A stretch of 64,000 bases of DNA, taken from positions 62,001 to 126,000 of the forward strand of contig CANJJE010000007.1 in the NCBI GenBank assembly GCA_947474755.1, in the 5' to 3' direction. Both the position numbers and the translations under genes were made by a program. Position 1 is the stretch's first letter; each line of letters opens with the position of its first letter. The stretch is from Burkholderiales bacterium. GTDB lineage: Bacteria; Pseudomonadota; Gammaproteobacteria; Burkholderiales; Burkholderiaceae_C. The notes beneath the pieces are model-generated. The model was not told the origin of the DNA, searched no databases, and saw only the letters and a program-made list of their open reading frames with translations. Shown here piece after piece: positions 52,782 through 62,558 of this stretch.

Positions 52782-53705
52782 TCAGGCTTCAGCCACCAAT
52801 CGCTCGGCCAGATCCCGGGCCTGGTCGTGCCATATCGGGTCATCCCGCAGATCGATCTGCGCGCCCCGGGCGAGCGCTGTACGCCAGGGCACGGGGCTGG
52901 GCAGCAGGCAGAGTGTCAGCACGTAACGCGGTCCGCGGTGCGGCGTGAGGCCGCTGTGCAGCACCCGTGCTGGCTGCAACAGCACCGCATCGCCCGCGCG
53001 CGGATGGTGGTCATAGGCGCTGAGCGGCCGACCTGCGAGAGCGGAGAGTCGTTCGAGGGAGCCGGTGCGTCGCCGCCCGCGTGCGAACACGTACCCGCTC
53101 TTAGCCACTGCCTCGCTGGCGGCGAGATCGAGGTAGGCCGTGCCGCCGCCGTGTTCCTCGTAGTCGTTCAGGTACACCAGCAGCTTGAGATGGGCGCGCG
53201 GCCCCTTGTCGCAGTGCCACATGAAGGACACCGAGGCCGGCGCATCGCTCGGCGCGGTGCGTGACAGGGTGTACCAGTAGACGAAGTACTCGCTGCCGAA
53301 GTACTCAAGGCAGTGCTCGTCCACCGTCGGAGTCAGCGCCGCCTGCAGCAGGTCGCTGACCAGTGCCGAGTCGTCGAGGTCGTAACCCTCAAGCTTGGCG
53401 GAATCGCGCTTCAGACGGGCCACTTCCTGCTCGCCACTGACCGCAGCAAGCAACTCGAATGCGCGGTTCGCTGTCATCACTTGCAAGGCGGTGAAACCTT
53501 CGCTCACCACCGGACCCGGCGTCGCGCGAACTGGCAGCGGACGGCGCAGCTCGGCGCGGCAATGAGCATGCCATGCGCCGTAGCCGCGCTGCTCGTCGAA
53601 CTCACCGAACACCCGCGCCACGCGCGCGGGATCAAGGTCTGGCTCCAGCCAGTGCCTGAGCTTGCGCAGCAGGATGGTGGGACCGTGTCGGTTCAGGGGA
53701 ATCAT
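52782..53705 (-). CDS. 2OG-Fe(II) oxygenase superfamily protein
   Basis: 307 aa from ATG 53705 (MIPLNRHGP); an ATG at 53720 is also possible. The prolyl-4-hydroxylase-type iron site is present: H-x-D in FMWHCDKGPRAHLKLLVYLND and the distal His with the 2-oxoglutarate Arg in RVLHSGLTPHRGPRYVLTL. GDAVLLQPARVLH is typical of phytanoyl-CoA/prolyl hydroxylase folds. Substrate unknown. It sits at the right end of the island, next to an IS91 remnant, so may be cargo. Confidence 0.78.
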   Translation of the reverse strand: MIPLNRHGPTILLRKLRHWLEPDLDPARVARVFGEFDEQRGYGAWHAHCRAELRRPLPVRATPGPVVSEGFTALQVMTANRAFELLAAVSGEQEVARLKRDSAKLEGYDLDDSALVSDLLQAALTPTVDEHCLEYFGSEYFVYWYTLSRTAPSDAPASVSFMWHCDKGPRAHLKLLVYLNDYEEHGGGTAYLDLAASEAVAKSGYVFARGRRRTGSLERLSALAGRPLSAYDHHPRAGDAVLLQPARVLHSGLTPHRGPRYVLTLCLLPSPVPWRTALARGAQIDLRDDPIWHDQARDLAERLVAEA

Positions 53706-53956
53706 TCCGCAGGAAAGCATACGGGTTTTAAGTGTCCGCAGCAACGCCCAGGTGCGTCATGCGGGCCGTACTGCGACCGTGCGGCGGCCGCCTGAAGTGC
53801 AAAGACTGTGTGCCGACGGCCTTGCGTTGTGCTGATCCGGCAGGTGATTGGCCGTTTGCATGGGGCGGGCGAAGTGCTCCCGCCTCGCGCTACCAACCCC
53901 TGTGCAGTGGCTGCGGATGCAGCTTGAGGCGGCTGGCGATCTTCTCGGTGGCCGCA

Positions 53957-54215
53957 TGACCGGCAAGAACCTGCGGCGCTTGCAACTGAAGGCCAGCCGC
54001 TTGTCGTGACCGCAGTCGCCGCAGCGCAGCCTCAGGAAGTCGTGGGCCAGGATGGCTTATTCCAGGAAGGCGTCGAACTCGTCCTTGATGAAGAGCGGCA
54101 GCTCGGCTCCGGTGTTGGTCTCGGTGCGGGCGACGAAGCTGGCCGCATGCTGCTGCACGCCGCGGTACAGCGTGGTCTGCTCCGGGTGATGCTGCTCGAA
54201 GCGGATCGTGGCGCC
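53957..54215 (-). mobile_element. IS91-family transposase N-terminal remnant
   Basis: On the minus strand: ATIRFEQHHPEQTTLYRGVQ, HAASFVARTETNTGAELP, FIKDEFDAFLE then TAA at 54057-54059 where the family has a Cys codon. It continues in frame as AILAHDFLRLRCGDCGHDKR, LAFSCKRR with the zinc-binding Cys pairs. The rest is lost. The gene-free stretch 53706-54526 holds only this relic; I see nothing supportable in 53706-53956 or 54216-54526. Confidence 0.75.
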
Positions 54216-54526
54216 GTCCGGCACCCTCTGGGGTGGGGTCGGCCAACGGCTTGCACACGGGGCTCCTGAGGCAGTGAGCTCGCACGGTCTCAAGCCGTGC
54301 TGCGCGCAACGATCGTCCTGTCGGGTGCCTACACTCACGCGACTCACCCCGCGCCGCCGGCAGCGTCAGCTGGCCAGGTAGCCGCCGGTCGTCAGTCGTC
54401 GCCGATGGCCGAAATCGGACGGTGACGATATCGATGACCTCCGGTCCGCCCCGCAGACCGCGAACACCCGAGTGCCCGGCCGGCCTGATCGCGCGCCGAC
54501 ACCTGCCTGAGCTACACAATCTCCGC

Positions 54527-56869
54527 ATGAATGACCTGTTCGACACCGCTCCCGCCGCCGACCCCACGGACGCCGTCACGCTGGCTCACTACGCCGAACG
54601 CGCCTACCTCGAATACGCGCTGAGCGTCGTCAAGGGCCGTGCGCTGCCCGATGTGTGCGACGGCCAGAAGCCGGTGCAGCGGCGCATCCTGTACGCGATG
54701 GACCGCATGGGGCTGAGCTTCACCACGGCGGGCGGGCCGCGGCCGGTGAAGAGCGCGCGGGTGGTGGGCGATGTGCTCGGGCGATTCCACCCGCACGGCG
54801 ATACCGCCGCCTACGACGCGCTGGTGCGCATGGCGCAGGACTTTTCGCAGCGCTACCCGCTGATCGACGGGCAGGGTAACTTCGGCTCGCGCGACGGCGA
54901 TGGCGCGGCGGCGATGCGCTACACCGAGGCCCGCCTCGCACCCATCTCGCGTCTGCTGCTCGACGAGATCGATGAAGGCACGGTCGACTTCATCCCCAAC
55001 TACGACGGCTCGACACAGGAGCCGCGCCAGTTGCCCAGCCGGCTGCCGTTCGTGCTGCTCAATGGCGCGAGCGGCATCGCGGTCGGCCTGGCCACCGAGA
55101 TCCCCAGCCACAACCTGCGTGAGGTGGCTCTGGCGGCGATTGCGCTGATCAAGAACGACAAGCTCGGGGACGACGAACTCGCCGCGCTGATCCCCGGCCC
55201 CGACTATCCCGGCGGCGGTCAGATCATCAGCAGCGCCGATGAGATCCGGGCGGCCTACGCCACCGGACGCGGCAGCCTGAAGGTGCGTGCGCGCTGGAAG
55301 ATCGAGGATCTGGCGCGTGGGCAGTGGCAGCTCGTCGTCACCGAGCTGCCGCCGGGCACCAGTTCCCAGCGGGTGCTCGAAGAGATCGAGGAGCTGACCA
55401 ACCCGAAGGTCAAGGCCGGCAAGAAGGCATTGAGCGCCGACCAGGTGCAGCTGAAGGCCTCTGTGCTTGGCGTACTCGACACGGTGCGCGACGAGTCGAG
55501 CAAGGACGCGCCGGTGCGTCTGGTGTTCGAGCCCAAGACCAGTCGCATCGAGCAGAGCGAGCTGATCACCCAGCTGCTGGCGCACACCAGCCTGGAAAGC
55601 TCGGCGCCGATCAACCTGACGATGGTGGGCGCCGACGGCCGGCCGACGCAGAAGACGCTGCGCCAAATGCTGGCCGAGTGGGTCGCGTTCCGCTTGCACA
55701 CGGTGCAGCGCCGCTCGCAGCATCGGCTGGACAAGGTGCTCGATCGCATCCATGTGCTCGAAGGCCGGCAGCTGGTGCTGCTGAACATCGACGAGGTGAT
55801 CCGCATCATCCGCAACGCCGACGAGCCCAGGCCCGCGCTGATAGAGCACTTCAAGCTCAGCGAGCGGCAGGCCGACGACATCCTCGAGATTCGCCTGCGC
55901 CAGCTGGCACGCCTCGAAGCCATCAAGATCGAGCAGGAGCTCAAGGAGTTGCGCGGCGAGCAGGGCAAGCTCGAGGACATCCTCGGCAATCCCGGCACGC
56001 TCAAGCGCACCGTCATCAGGGAGATCGAGGCCGACATCAAGCAGTTCGGCTCGGTCGAGAAAGACCCGCGCCGCACGCTGATCCAGGCCGAGAAGAAGGC
56101 GGTGGTCGAGATCAAGGTGATCGACGAGCCGGTGACGGTGGTCGTCAGCACCAAGGGCTGGGTGCGCGCGCTGAAAGGGCACGAGGTTGACGCCGCCACG
56201 CTGCAGTTCAAGGCGGGTGACGCACTGCTTGCAATCTTTGCCTGCCGCAGCGTCGATGTGCTGCTGGTCTTCGGCTCGCCGGCCAATGGCAGTGGCCGGG
56301 TCTATTCGACCGCCGTCAGCCTGCTGCCTGGCGGACGCGGCGACGGCCAGCCGATCACGACGCTGATCGAGCTGGAGCCGGGCACCCAGCCGGCCCACTA
56401 TTTCGCCGGCCATGCCGAACAGACGCTGCTGCTTGCCGGTACCGGCGGCTACGGCTTGCTCGCTCGCGTCGCTGATCTGACGGCTCGCCAGCGCAGCGGC
56501 AAGGCCTTCCTGACACTGGAGTCCACCGAACAATTGCTGCCGCCGGCGCTGGTGGCCGTGGAAAAAGCAGCGGACCAGGTCGGTTGCCTGTCATCGCAGG
56601 GCCGGTTGCTGGTGTTCCCTTTGTCAGAGCTGAAGCTGCAGCCCAATGGCGGCCGCGGCCTGACGCTGATCGGTCTGGAAGGCCAGGACACGCTGGCCAG
56701 CGTCGCCGTGTTTGCGCAGGCCTTGCGCGTCGAAGGCACTGGCCGCGGCGGCAAGGCGCGCGATGAGGTGCTCAAGGGCGCATCGCTTTTGCCTTACGTT
56801 GGCAAGCGCGCCCGCAAGGGCAAGGCGCAGGATGCGATTCCGAAGGCCTTGCGCCTGCTGCCGGGTTGA
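54527..56869 (+). CDS. parC: DNA topoisomerase IV subunit A
   Basis: 780 aa from ATG 54527 ([11 protein letters not shown]). DNA-cleaving subunit paired with ParE. Motifs: [35 protein letters not shown] (quinolone-determining region), catalytic Tyr in [29 protein letters not shown]. The C-terminal beta-pinwheel is shorter than GyrA, as in ParC, with [10 protein letters not shown] blades. Upstream frame extension to 54422 lacks homology. Confidence 0.95.
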   Translation: MNDLFDTAPAADPTDAVTLAHYAERAYLEYALSVVKGRALPDVCDGQKPVQRRILYAMDRMGLSFTTAGGPRPVKSARVVGDVLGRFHPHGDTAAYDALVRMAQDFSQRYPLIDGQGNFGSRDGDGAAAMRYTEARLAPISRLLLDEIDEGTVDFIPNYDGSTQEPRQLPSRLPFVLLNGASGIAVGLATEIPSHNLREVALAAIALIKNDKLGDDELAALIPGPDYPGGGQIISSADEIRAAYATGRGSLKVRARWKIEDLARGQWQLVVTELPPGTSSQRVLEEIEELTNPKVKAGKKALSADQVQLKASVLGVLDTVRDESSKDAPVRLVFEPKTSRIEQSELITQLLAHTSLESSAPINLTMVGADGRPTQKTLRQMLAEWVAFRLHTVQRRSQHRLDKVLDRIHVLEGRQLVLLNIDEVIRIIRNADEPRPALIEHFKLSERQADDILEIRLRQLARLEAIKIEQELKELRGEQGKLEDILGNPGTLKRTVIREIEADIKQFGSVEKDPRRTLIQAEKKAVVEIKVIDEPVTVVVSTKGWVRALKGHEVDAATLQFKAGDALLAIFACRSVDVLLVFGSPANGSGRVYSTAVSLLPGGRGDGQPITTLIELEPGTQPAHYFAGHAEQTLLLAGTGGYGLLARVADLTARQRSGKAFLTLESTEQLLPPALVAVEKAADQVGCLSSQGRLLVFPLSELKLQPNGGRGLTLIGLEGQDTLASVAVFAQALRVEGTGRGGKARDEVLKGASLLPYVGKRARKGKAQDAIPKALRLLPG

Positions 56870-56883
56870 CGCAGGAACGACGC

Positions 56884-57483
56884 ATGCGCGAGATCGAAAT
56901 CTGGTTCGAGTTCGGCAGCAATTACAGCTATCTGAGCGTGATGCGCATCGAGGCCGCGGCGTTGCAATTTCAAGTGACGGTGCGCTGGAAGCCGTTTCTG
57001 CTGGGTCCGATTTTCCGCAGCCTGGGCTGGAGCACTTCGCCCTTTGTGCTGCAGAAAGCCAAGGGCGATTACGTGTGGACCGATATGGCGCGCCAGTGCC
57101 GCAAGCACGGCCTGCCGTGGCAACGCCCGACAGTGTTTCCGCGGTCCGCGCTGCTGCCGCTGCGCGTCGCGCTGGTCGGCGCCGAGCAGCCGTGGATCGG
57201 TGCCTATTGCCGCCGCATCATGACGCTCAACTTCGCCGAGGACCGAGAGATCGACGACCCTCGACTCGTGGCCGAGGTGCTCACCGAGCTGGGCCTTCCC
57301 GCGCAAGGGATCCTCGAAGAGGCACAGTCCGACGCCAACAAGCTGAGGCTTCGGCGTCAGACCGAGGCCGCGCAGGCCAGGGGCATCTTCGGTGCGCCGA
57401 CCTTCTTCGTGGGTGACGAGATGTTCTGGGGTGACGACCGGCTGGACGATGCGCTGGCCCATCGCGTGGCCAGCCCATCGTGA
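56884..57483 (+). CDS. 2-hydroxychromene-2-carboxylate isomerase/DsbA-like thioredoxin-fold protein
   Basis: 199 aa from ATG 56884 with AGGA upstream, 14 bp after parC. The N-terminus IEIWFEFGSNYSYLSVMRIE carries the Ser that replaces the thioredoxin CxxC and binds glutathione in HCCA isomerases; VRWKPFLLGPIF and GIFGAPTFFVGDEMFWGDDR complete the kappa-GST-like fold. In naphthalene degradation it isomerises HCCA, but in this context (behind parC, no aromatic genes) the substrate is open. Confidence 0.85.
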   Translation: MREIEIWFEFGSNYSYLSVMRIEAAALQFQVTVRWKPFLLGPIFRSLGWSTSPFVLQKAKGDYVWTDMARQCRKHGLPWQRPTVFPRSALLPLRVALVGAEQPWIGAYCRRIMTLNFAEDREIDDPRLVAEVLTELGLPAQGILEEAQSDANKLRLRRQTEAAQARGIFGAPTFFVGDEMFWGDDRLDDALAHRVASPS

Positions 57484-57489
57484 GGCCCG

Positions 57490-57975
57490 TTAGCGAGCGC
57501 GCAGCACGACGCCGAGAGACGCCGCCGCCATCACGATGAACAGCGCCAGACTCCAGTAGGCGTAGGACACGCCGAGCAGCAACACCGCCGCGTCAGAGCA
57601 GTTCGCAGTCACCTGCAGCAGCGGCGGGAATGCGCCGTCGAGGCCGAGTGAGCTGATGACCTTGTCGGCAAAGGTCAGGTTGCACGAATCCGATTTCGAG
57701 GCGACCAGTTCCTGGTACAGCGCCGACGCGCCGCCAGACAGCGCCAGCAACAGGGTCAGCACACCGATGCCCCGGCGCAGCATGACCGCCGACACCGCTG
57801 CACCGATCAGGCACAGCGCGGCGATGGCCAGATAGATGATGCGTTGCAGGATGCACCAGGGGCAGGGCTGCATGTCGAACACATGCTGCGAGACCAGCGC
57901 GATGCCGACCGCTGCGACACACAGCGCCGCCATCGCCACCAGCAGCCGACTCGCACTCAACACGTTGGGGGCCAT
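57490..57975 (-). CDS. dsbB: disulfide bond formation protein B
   Basis: 161-aa inner-membrane protein with four TM helices. The quinone-coupled redox Cys pair is in PCPWCILQRI and the second periplasmic pair is in SDSCNLTF and TANCSDAA. It reoxidises DsbA. The start overlaps the RidA-family stop by one base (TGATG), so the two are coupled. Confidence 0.93.
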   Translation of the reverse strand: MAPNVLSASRLLVAMAALCVAAVGIALVSQHVFDMQPCPWCILQRIIYLAIAALCLIGAAVSAVMLRRGIGVLTLLLALSGGASALYQELVASKSDSCNLTFADKVISSLGLDGAFPPLLQVTANCSDAAVLLLGVSYAYWSLALFIVMAAASLGVVLRAR

Positions 57976-58442
57976 CAGGCGACCTGCGCGATCAGCTCGA
58001 TCTCGACGCAGGCGCCCAGCGGAATCTGCGCCACGCCGAAGGCACTGCGCGCATGCTGTCCCTTGTCGCCGAACACTGCGGCCAGCAGCTCCGAGCAGCC
58101 GTTGGTCACCAGGTGCTGTTCGGTGTAGCTGCCGGTGCTGTTGACCAGACTCATCACCTTGACGATGCGCTCGACCTGATTCAGGTCACCAATGGCCGCG
58201 TGCAGCGTGCCCAGCAGATCGATCGCCACCGCGCGCGCAGCCTGCTGGCCGGTGGCGGTGTCCATGTTCTGGCCGAGCTGGCCGACCCAGGGTTTTCCGT
58301 CGCGCCTGGCGATGTGACCGGACAGGAAGATCAGCTTGCCGCTGCGCACGAACGGCAGGTAGGCCGCGGCTGGAATCGCCAATGGGGGTAGCGAGACGCC
58401 CAGCTCTTTCAATCGGTCGTAGACGGACGTTGATGCAGACAT
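57975..58442 (-). CDS. RidA family protein (endoribonuclease L-PSP-like)
   Basis: 155 aa from ATG 58442 (MSASTSVYDRL). YjgF-like fold of the longer subfamily: FLSGHIARRDGKPWVG, GQQAARAVAIDLLGTLHAAI, VKVMSLVNST and GAQ-like ending GVAQIPLGACVEIELIA. RidA proteins deaminate reactive enamines from PLP enzymes; the Arg that is needed in RidA proper is not at the expected C-terminal position (PLGACVEI), so activity is uncertain. Operon with dsbB; divergent from comEC. Confidence 0.85.
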   Translation of the reverse strand: MSASTSVYDRLKELGVSLPPLAIPAAAYLPFVRSGKLIFLSGHIARRDGKPWVGQLGQNMDTATGQQAARAVAIDLLGTLHAAIGDLNQVERIVKVMSLVNSTGSYTEQHLVTNGCSELLAAVFGDKGQHARSAFGVAQIPLGACVEIELIAQVA

Positions 58443-58492
58443 GGGGGTTCCGTCGGAAGGTAAGGTCGTCGTCAAATCCTACACTGCGACGC

Positions 58493-61000
58493 ATGCCTGT
58501 CACCCGTGCCGACCATGCCCTCCATACTGGCTGGTGGCTCGCGATGGGGGCCGCGTCGTGGCCTGTCGGCGCCGCGCTGCAACTTCGTGAAGCAGCGCTG
58601 CAGGCGACGTCTGTGTATGCAGCATGCGTGCTGTTTGGCGTGCTGCTCCTCATCCCGGTGCTCGTCGTCCGACGGCACTGGGTGATGGGTGTCTGCGCGG
58701 CGATGGGGCTTGTGCTGCTGGCCTTCGGCACCACCGGCGGGCGCGCCTCCCTGAGGCTTGCCCAAGCGCTGCCCCCGACGCTCGAAGCCCGCGACCTGCA
58801 GCTCACCGGCGTCGTTGCCAGCCTGCCTCAGCGCACATCGAACGGACTGCGCTTTCGCTTCGAGGTCGAGCAGGCGACGCTCGGCGGGACCGCGGTGGAG
58901 TTGCCATCGCTCGTCTCGCTGGGCTGGTACTACGGCTTCGATGACGATGCGGCGCCCTCCGCCGCTCAGCGCGAGCTGCGCGCCGGGCAGCGCTGGCGCT
59001 TCACCGTGCGCTTGCGCCAGCCGCATGGCCTGGCGAACCCGCACGGCTTCGATCAGGAGTTGCGCTGGTTCGAGGATGGCGTGCGGGCCACCGGCTCGGT
59101 GCGCGATGCATCGGCGCCCTTGCTGATCGATCGGTCGGCGGCGCACCCGGTTGAGCGGCTGCGACAGCGTATGCGCGACGCCATCGAAGCCGCTGTGCCC
59201 GATATGCGGGCGGCTGGGGTGCTGACAGCGCTGGCGGTGGGCGATCAGTCGGCGATCGAGCGCGAGGACTGGGAGCTGTTCCGCCGCAGCGGCATTTCGC
59301 ATCTGGTGTCCGTGAGCGGGATTCACGTCACGATGTTCGCCTGGCTCGCCGGCATGGCCATCGGGGCAGGGTGGCGGCGCAGCGTGCGGGCGATGACGTG
59401 GGCACCGACGCCGACTGCCGTGCTGTGGGGCGGGTTCGCCGCGGCGTTGGCCTATGCGGTGTTCTCGGGCTGGGGCGTACCGGCGCAACGCACGGTGTGG
59501 ATGCTGGGGACGGTCACGCTGTTGCGCAGTGCCGGCTTGCGCTGGCCGTGGCTACTGGTGCTGTTGACTGCCGCCACGGTGGTGACGGTGGTTGATCCGT
59601 GGGCCCTGTTGCAGCCGGGCTTCTGGCTGTCGTTCGCGGCGGTCGGGCTGTTGATGGCGTCGGGGGATGTCCGCACCATGACACCAGAGATCAATGACTC
59701 CGATCCAGAGGCCTCGGCACCCGCTCGTCCGCCGATCTGGCGACGCGCCATCGTCAAGCTGCGAGGACACGTCAATGGCGGGCTGCGCACCCAGCTCATC
59801 GCCACATTCGGTCTGGCACCGCTGACGCTGGTGTTCTTCCAGCAACTGTCGCTGGTCGGCCTGGCCGCCAACCTGGTCGCGATCCCGTTGATCACCCTGG
59901 TCGTCACGCCGCTGGCGCTGCTGGGTTGCATCGTGCCGGCGCTATGGACCGCCGCTGCCGCGGTGGTGTCGATGCTCACGGGATGGCTGAGCTGGCTGGC
60001 CGGTTCGCCTGACGTGCTGTGGTCGGTGGGTGTCGCTCCATGGTGGGCGCAGGCAGCCGGCCTGCTGGCGGCGGCGCTGCTGGTGATGCCCTTGCCATGG
60101 CGCCTGCGCGTGCTGGCGCTGCCATTGGTGTGGCCGCTGCTGCTGCCCCCGCGTGAGTTGCCGCCGGTCGGCCAGTTCGAGCTTGTGGCCGCCGACGTGG
60201 GGCAGGGCACGGCCGTGCTGGTGCGCACCCGTGGGCATCTGCTGGTCTACGACAGCGGGCCGCAATACTCATCCGACGCCGATGCCGGTCAGCGTGTGTT
60301 GGTGCCGCTGTTGCGTGCACGAGGGGATCACCGCATCGACACGCTGATGCTGAGCCACCGCGATACCGATCATGTGGGCGGGGCGTCAAGCTTGCTGGAG
60401 GGCCTGCCCGTCGACGAGCTGACGAGTTCAATTGAAGACACGCATCCGTTGCGCCTGCAGGCCCGGCAGCAGGGCATTCCTGCACGTCGCTGCGAAGCCG
60501 GGCAGCGCTGGGAATGGGACGGCGTGCGATTCGAGGTGCTGCATCCGGCGGCTGGCGATTACGCGCTGGCGCTGCGTTCGAATGCGATGTCCTGCGTGCT
60601 GCGGGTGCAAGGCGCGGGCGAAGGCGTCGGCAGCGTGCTGCTGACCGGCGACATCGAACGCGAACAGGAAATCCGACTGCTGCGCGAACAACCCGAGGCC
60701 TTGCGCAGCGAGGTGCTGATCGTGCCCCACCATGGCAGCAAGACCTCGTCGACGGCTGCATTCCTCGACGCCGTCGCGCCTCGCGTCGCCGTGTTCCAGG
60801 CCGGACACCTGAACCGCTACGGGCACCCGGCCGAACAGGTGCTGGCGCGCTACCGCGAGCGCGGCATTGCCCGCATCGACACTCCCTCGTGCGGCGCGTG
60901 GACATGGCGAAGCGGGTCTGAGGCGGGGGCTCTGTCGGCGGTATGCGAGCGTGCGGAGGCCCGTCGGTACTGGAACTGGCTGCCGACTGCACCGCCGTGA
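58493..61000 (+). CDS. comEC: DNA internalization competence protein ComEC/Rec2
   Basis: 835 aa from ATG 58493 (MPVTRADHAL). Channel for single-stranded DNA uptake. N-terminal DUF4131 OB-like region (about 60-220), competence membrane domain with GISHLVSVSGIHVTMFAW and about ten TM helices, and C-terminal metallo-beta-lactamase domain: ADVGQGTAVLV, DSGPQ, LSHRDTDHVGG, LTGDIE, VPHHGSKTS. Intact and full length, so the strain may be naturally transformable. Confidence 0.93.
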   Translation: MPVTRADHALHTGWWLAMGAASWPVGAALQLREAALQATSVYAACVLFGVLLLIPVLVVRRHWVMGVCAAMGLVLLAFGTTGGRASLRLAQALPPTLEARDLQLTGVVASLPQRTSNGLRFRFEVEQATLGGTAVELPSLVSLGWYYGFDDDAAPSAAQRELRAGQRWRFTVRLRQPHGLANPHGFDQELRWFEDGVRATGSVRDASAPLLIDRSAAHPVERLRQRMRDAIEAAVPDMRAAGVLTALAVGDQSAIEREDWELFRRSGISHLVSVSGIHVTMFAWLAGMAIGAGWRRSVRAMTWAPTPTAVLWGGFAAALAYAVFSGWGVPAQRTVWMLGTVTLLRSAGLRWPWLLVLLTAATVVTVVDPWALLQPGFWLSFAAVGLLMASGDVRTMTPEINDSDPEASAPARPPIWRRAIVKLRGHVNGGLRTQLIATFGLAPLTLVFFQQLSLVGLAANLVAIPLITLVVTPLALLGCIVPALWTAAAAVVSMLTGWLSWLAGSPDVLWSVGVAPWWAQAAGLLAAALLVMPLPWRLRVLALPLVWPLLLPPRELPPVGQFELVAADVGQGTAVLVRTRGHLLVYDSGPQYSSDADAGQRVLVPLLRARGDHRIDTLMLSHRDTDHVGGASSLLEGLPVDELTSSIEDTHPLRLQARQQGIPARRCEAGQRWEWDGVRFEVLHPAAGDYALALRSNAMSCVLRVQGAGEGVGSVLLTGDIEREQEIRLLREQPEALRSEVLIVPHHGSKTSSTAAFLDAVAPRVAVFQAGHLNRYGHPAEQVLARYRERGIARIDTPSCGAWTWRSGSEAGALSAVCERAEARRYWNWLPTAPP

Positions 61001-61106
61001 CGCCCGACTGAATGCATGATCGGGCACGCTGGTTTCGAGTTCGATGCCCCGCTTTGGGGCGTCAATGGCCTGAATGTTGCTTCCCTGAGCCTGAGGAGTG
61101 ATGCCG

Positions 61107-62543
61107 ATGAGATCGAGTTTTGACGAGATGCAGGCTTCCAGCACCGAGGTGCGGGAGCACTACCGAGGCTATGAACAGTGGCTGGCACAGCAGCCCGGCG
61201 ACGTGATGAAGTCGCGCCGCGAAGAAGCAGAGATGATCTTCCGTCGCGTCGGCATCACCTTCGCGGTGTATGGCGCGAAGGACGAGGACGGCTCGGGCAC
61301 CGAGCGGCTGATTCCCTTCGACCTGATCCCGCGGGTGATTCCGGCCCACGAGTGGGCCGAGATGGAAAAAGGCCTGCGCCAGCGTGTGGTGGCGCTGAAC
61401 CGCTTCATCCATGACGTGTATCACGGACAGGAAATCATCAAGGCCGGCATCGTTCCCGGCGACCAGATCTTCAGGAACGCGCAGTTCCGCCCCGAGATGA
61501 TGGGTGTTGACGTGCCCTTCGGCGTCTACTCGCATATCGCCGGCATCGACATCGTGCGTGCCGGCAATGCCGACGGCACGGGCAGCTATTACGTGCTGGA
61601 GGACAACCTGCGCGTACCCAGCGGCGTCAGCTACATGCTCGAGAACCGCAAGATGATGATGCGGCTGTTCCCCGAGCTGTTCAGCCAGCACCGCGTCGAG
61701 CCTGTGGCGCACTACCCCGACATGCTCCTCGAAACCCTGCGTGCGGTGGCGCCGGCCTCGGTCAACGAGCCGACCGTCGTCGTGCTGACGCCGGGCATGT
61801 ACAACAGCGCCTACTTCGAGCACGCTTTCCTTGCGCAGCAGATGGGCATCGAGCTGGTCGAGGGGCAAGACCTTTTCGTCAAGGACAACTTCGTCTACAT
61901 GCGTACCACGCAAGGGCCGAAGCGGGTCGACGTGATCTACCGCCGCCTCGATGACGACTTTCTCGACCCGACGGTGTTCCGTCCCGATTCGACCCTGGGC
62001 TGCGCCGGCCTGATCGGCGCCTACCGCGCCGGCAACGTGACGCTCTCGAACGCGGTCGGCACCGGCGTGGCCGATGACAAGTCGATCTACCCGTACGTGC
62101 CGAAGATGATCGAGTTCTACCTTGGCGAAAAACCGATCCTGAACAATGTGCCGACCTACCTGTGCCGCGAGCCCGGCGACCTGAAATACGTGCTCGACAA
62201 CCTGCCCGAACTGGTGGTCAAGGAGGTGCATGGCGCCGGCGGCTACGGCATGCTGGTCGGCCCGGCTTCGACCAAGGCCGAGATCGCCGAGTTTCGCGCC
62301 GTGCTCGAAGCCAACCCCTCGGGCTACATCGCGCAGCCGACGCTCGCGCTGTCGACCTGCCCGACCTTTGTCGAGTCCGGTATCGCGCCGCGCCACATCG
62401 ATCTGCGGCCCTTCGTGCTCAGCGGCAAGACGGTGCAGATGGTGCCGGGTGGCCTGACGCGTGTGGCGTTGAAGGAAGGCTCGCTCGTCGTCAATTCGTC
62501 CCAGGGTGGCGGCACCAAGGACACCTGGGTTCTTGAAGCTTGA
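61107..62543 (+). CDS. circularly permuted ATP-grasp type 2 family protein
   Basis: About 478 aa from ATG 61107, 8 bp after AGGAG (61094-61098); an ATG at 61101 is closer. Family features: SRREEAEMIFRRVGITFAVYG, RLIPFDLIPRVI, DVYHGQEIIKAGIVP, YYVLEDNLRVPSGVSYMLEN, DVIYRRLDDDFLDP, VKEVHGAGGYGMLVGP and GGLTRVALKEGSLVVNSSQG. These enzymes are predicted to form peptide-like bonds. First gene of an unbroken cluster with alpha-E and transglutaminase genes; 15 bp to the next. Confidence 0.9.
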   Translation: MRSSFDEMQASSTEVREHYRGYEQWLAQQPGDVMKSRREEAEMIFRRVGITFAVYGAKDEDGSGTERLIPFDLIPRVIPAHEWAEMEKGLRQRVVALNRFIHDVYHGQEIIKAGIVPGDQIFRNAQFRPEMMGVDVPFGVYSHIAGIDIVRAGNADGTGSYYVLEDNLRVPSGVSYMLENRKMMMRLFPELFSQHRVEPVAHYPDMLLETLRAVAPASVNEPTVVVLTPGMYNSAYFEHAFLAQQMGIELVEGQDLFVKDNFVYMRTTQGPKRVDVIYRRLDDDFLDPTVFRPDSTLGCAGLIGAYRAGNVTLSNAVGTGVADDKSIYPYVPKMIEFYLGEKPILNNVPTYLCREPGDLKYVLDNLPELVVKEVHGAGGYGMLVGPASTKAEIAEFRAVLEANPSGYIAQPTLALSTCPTFVESGIAPRHIDLRPFVLSGKTVQMVPGGLTRVALKEGSLVVNSSQGGGTKDTWVLEA

Positions 62544-62558
62544 TGGAGGCCTTGCAAC

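Noticed and set aside
54786-54840. Thr and Asp at ParC quinolone-resistance positions ([11 protein letters not shown])
   Set aside because: Differs from the E. coli Ser/Glu, but such residues can be natural in betaproteobacteria; no basis to call resistance.
54512-56533. 673-codon frame opposite parC
   Set aside because: Antisense shadow of a complete parC; no Shine-Dalgarno and no family motif.
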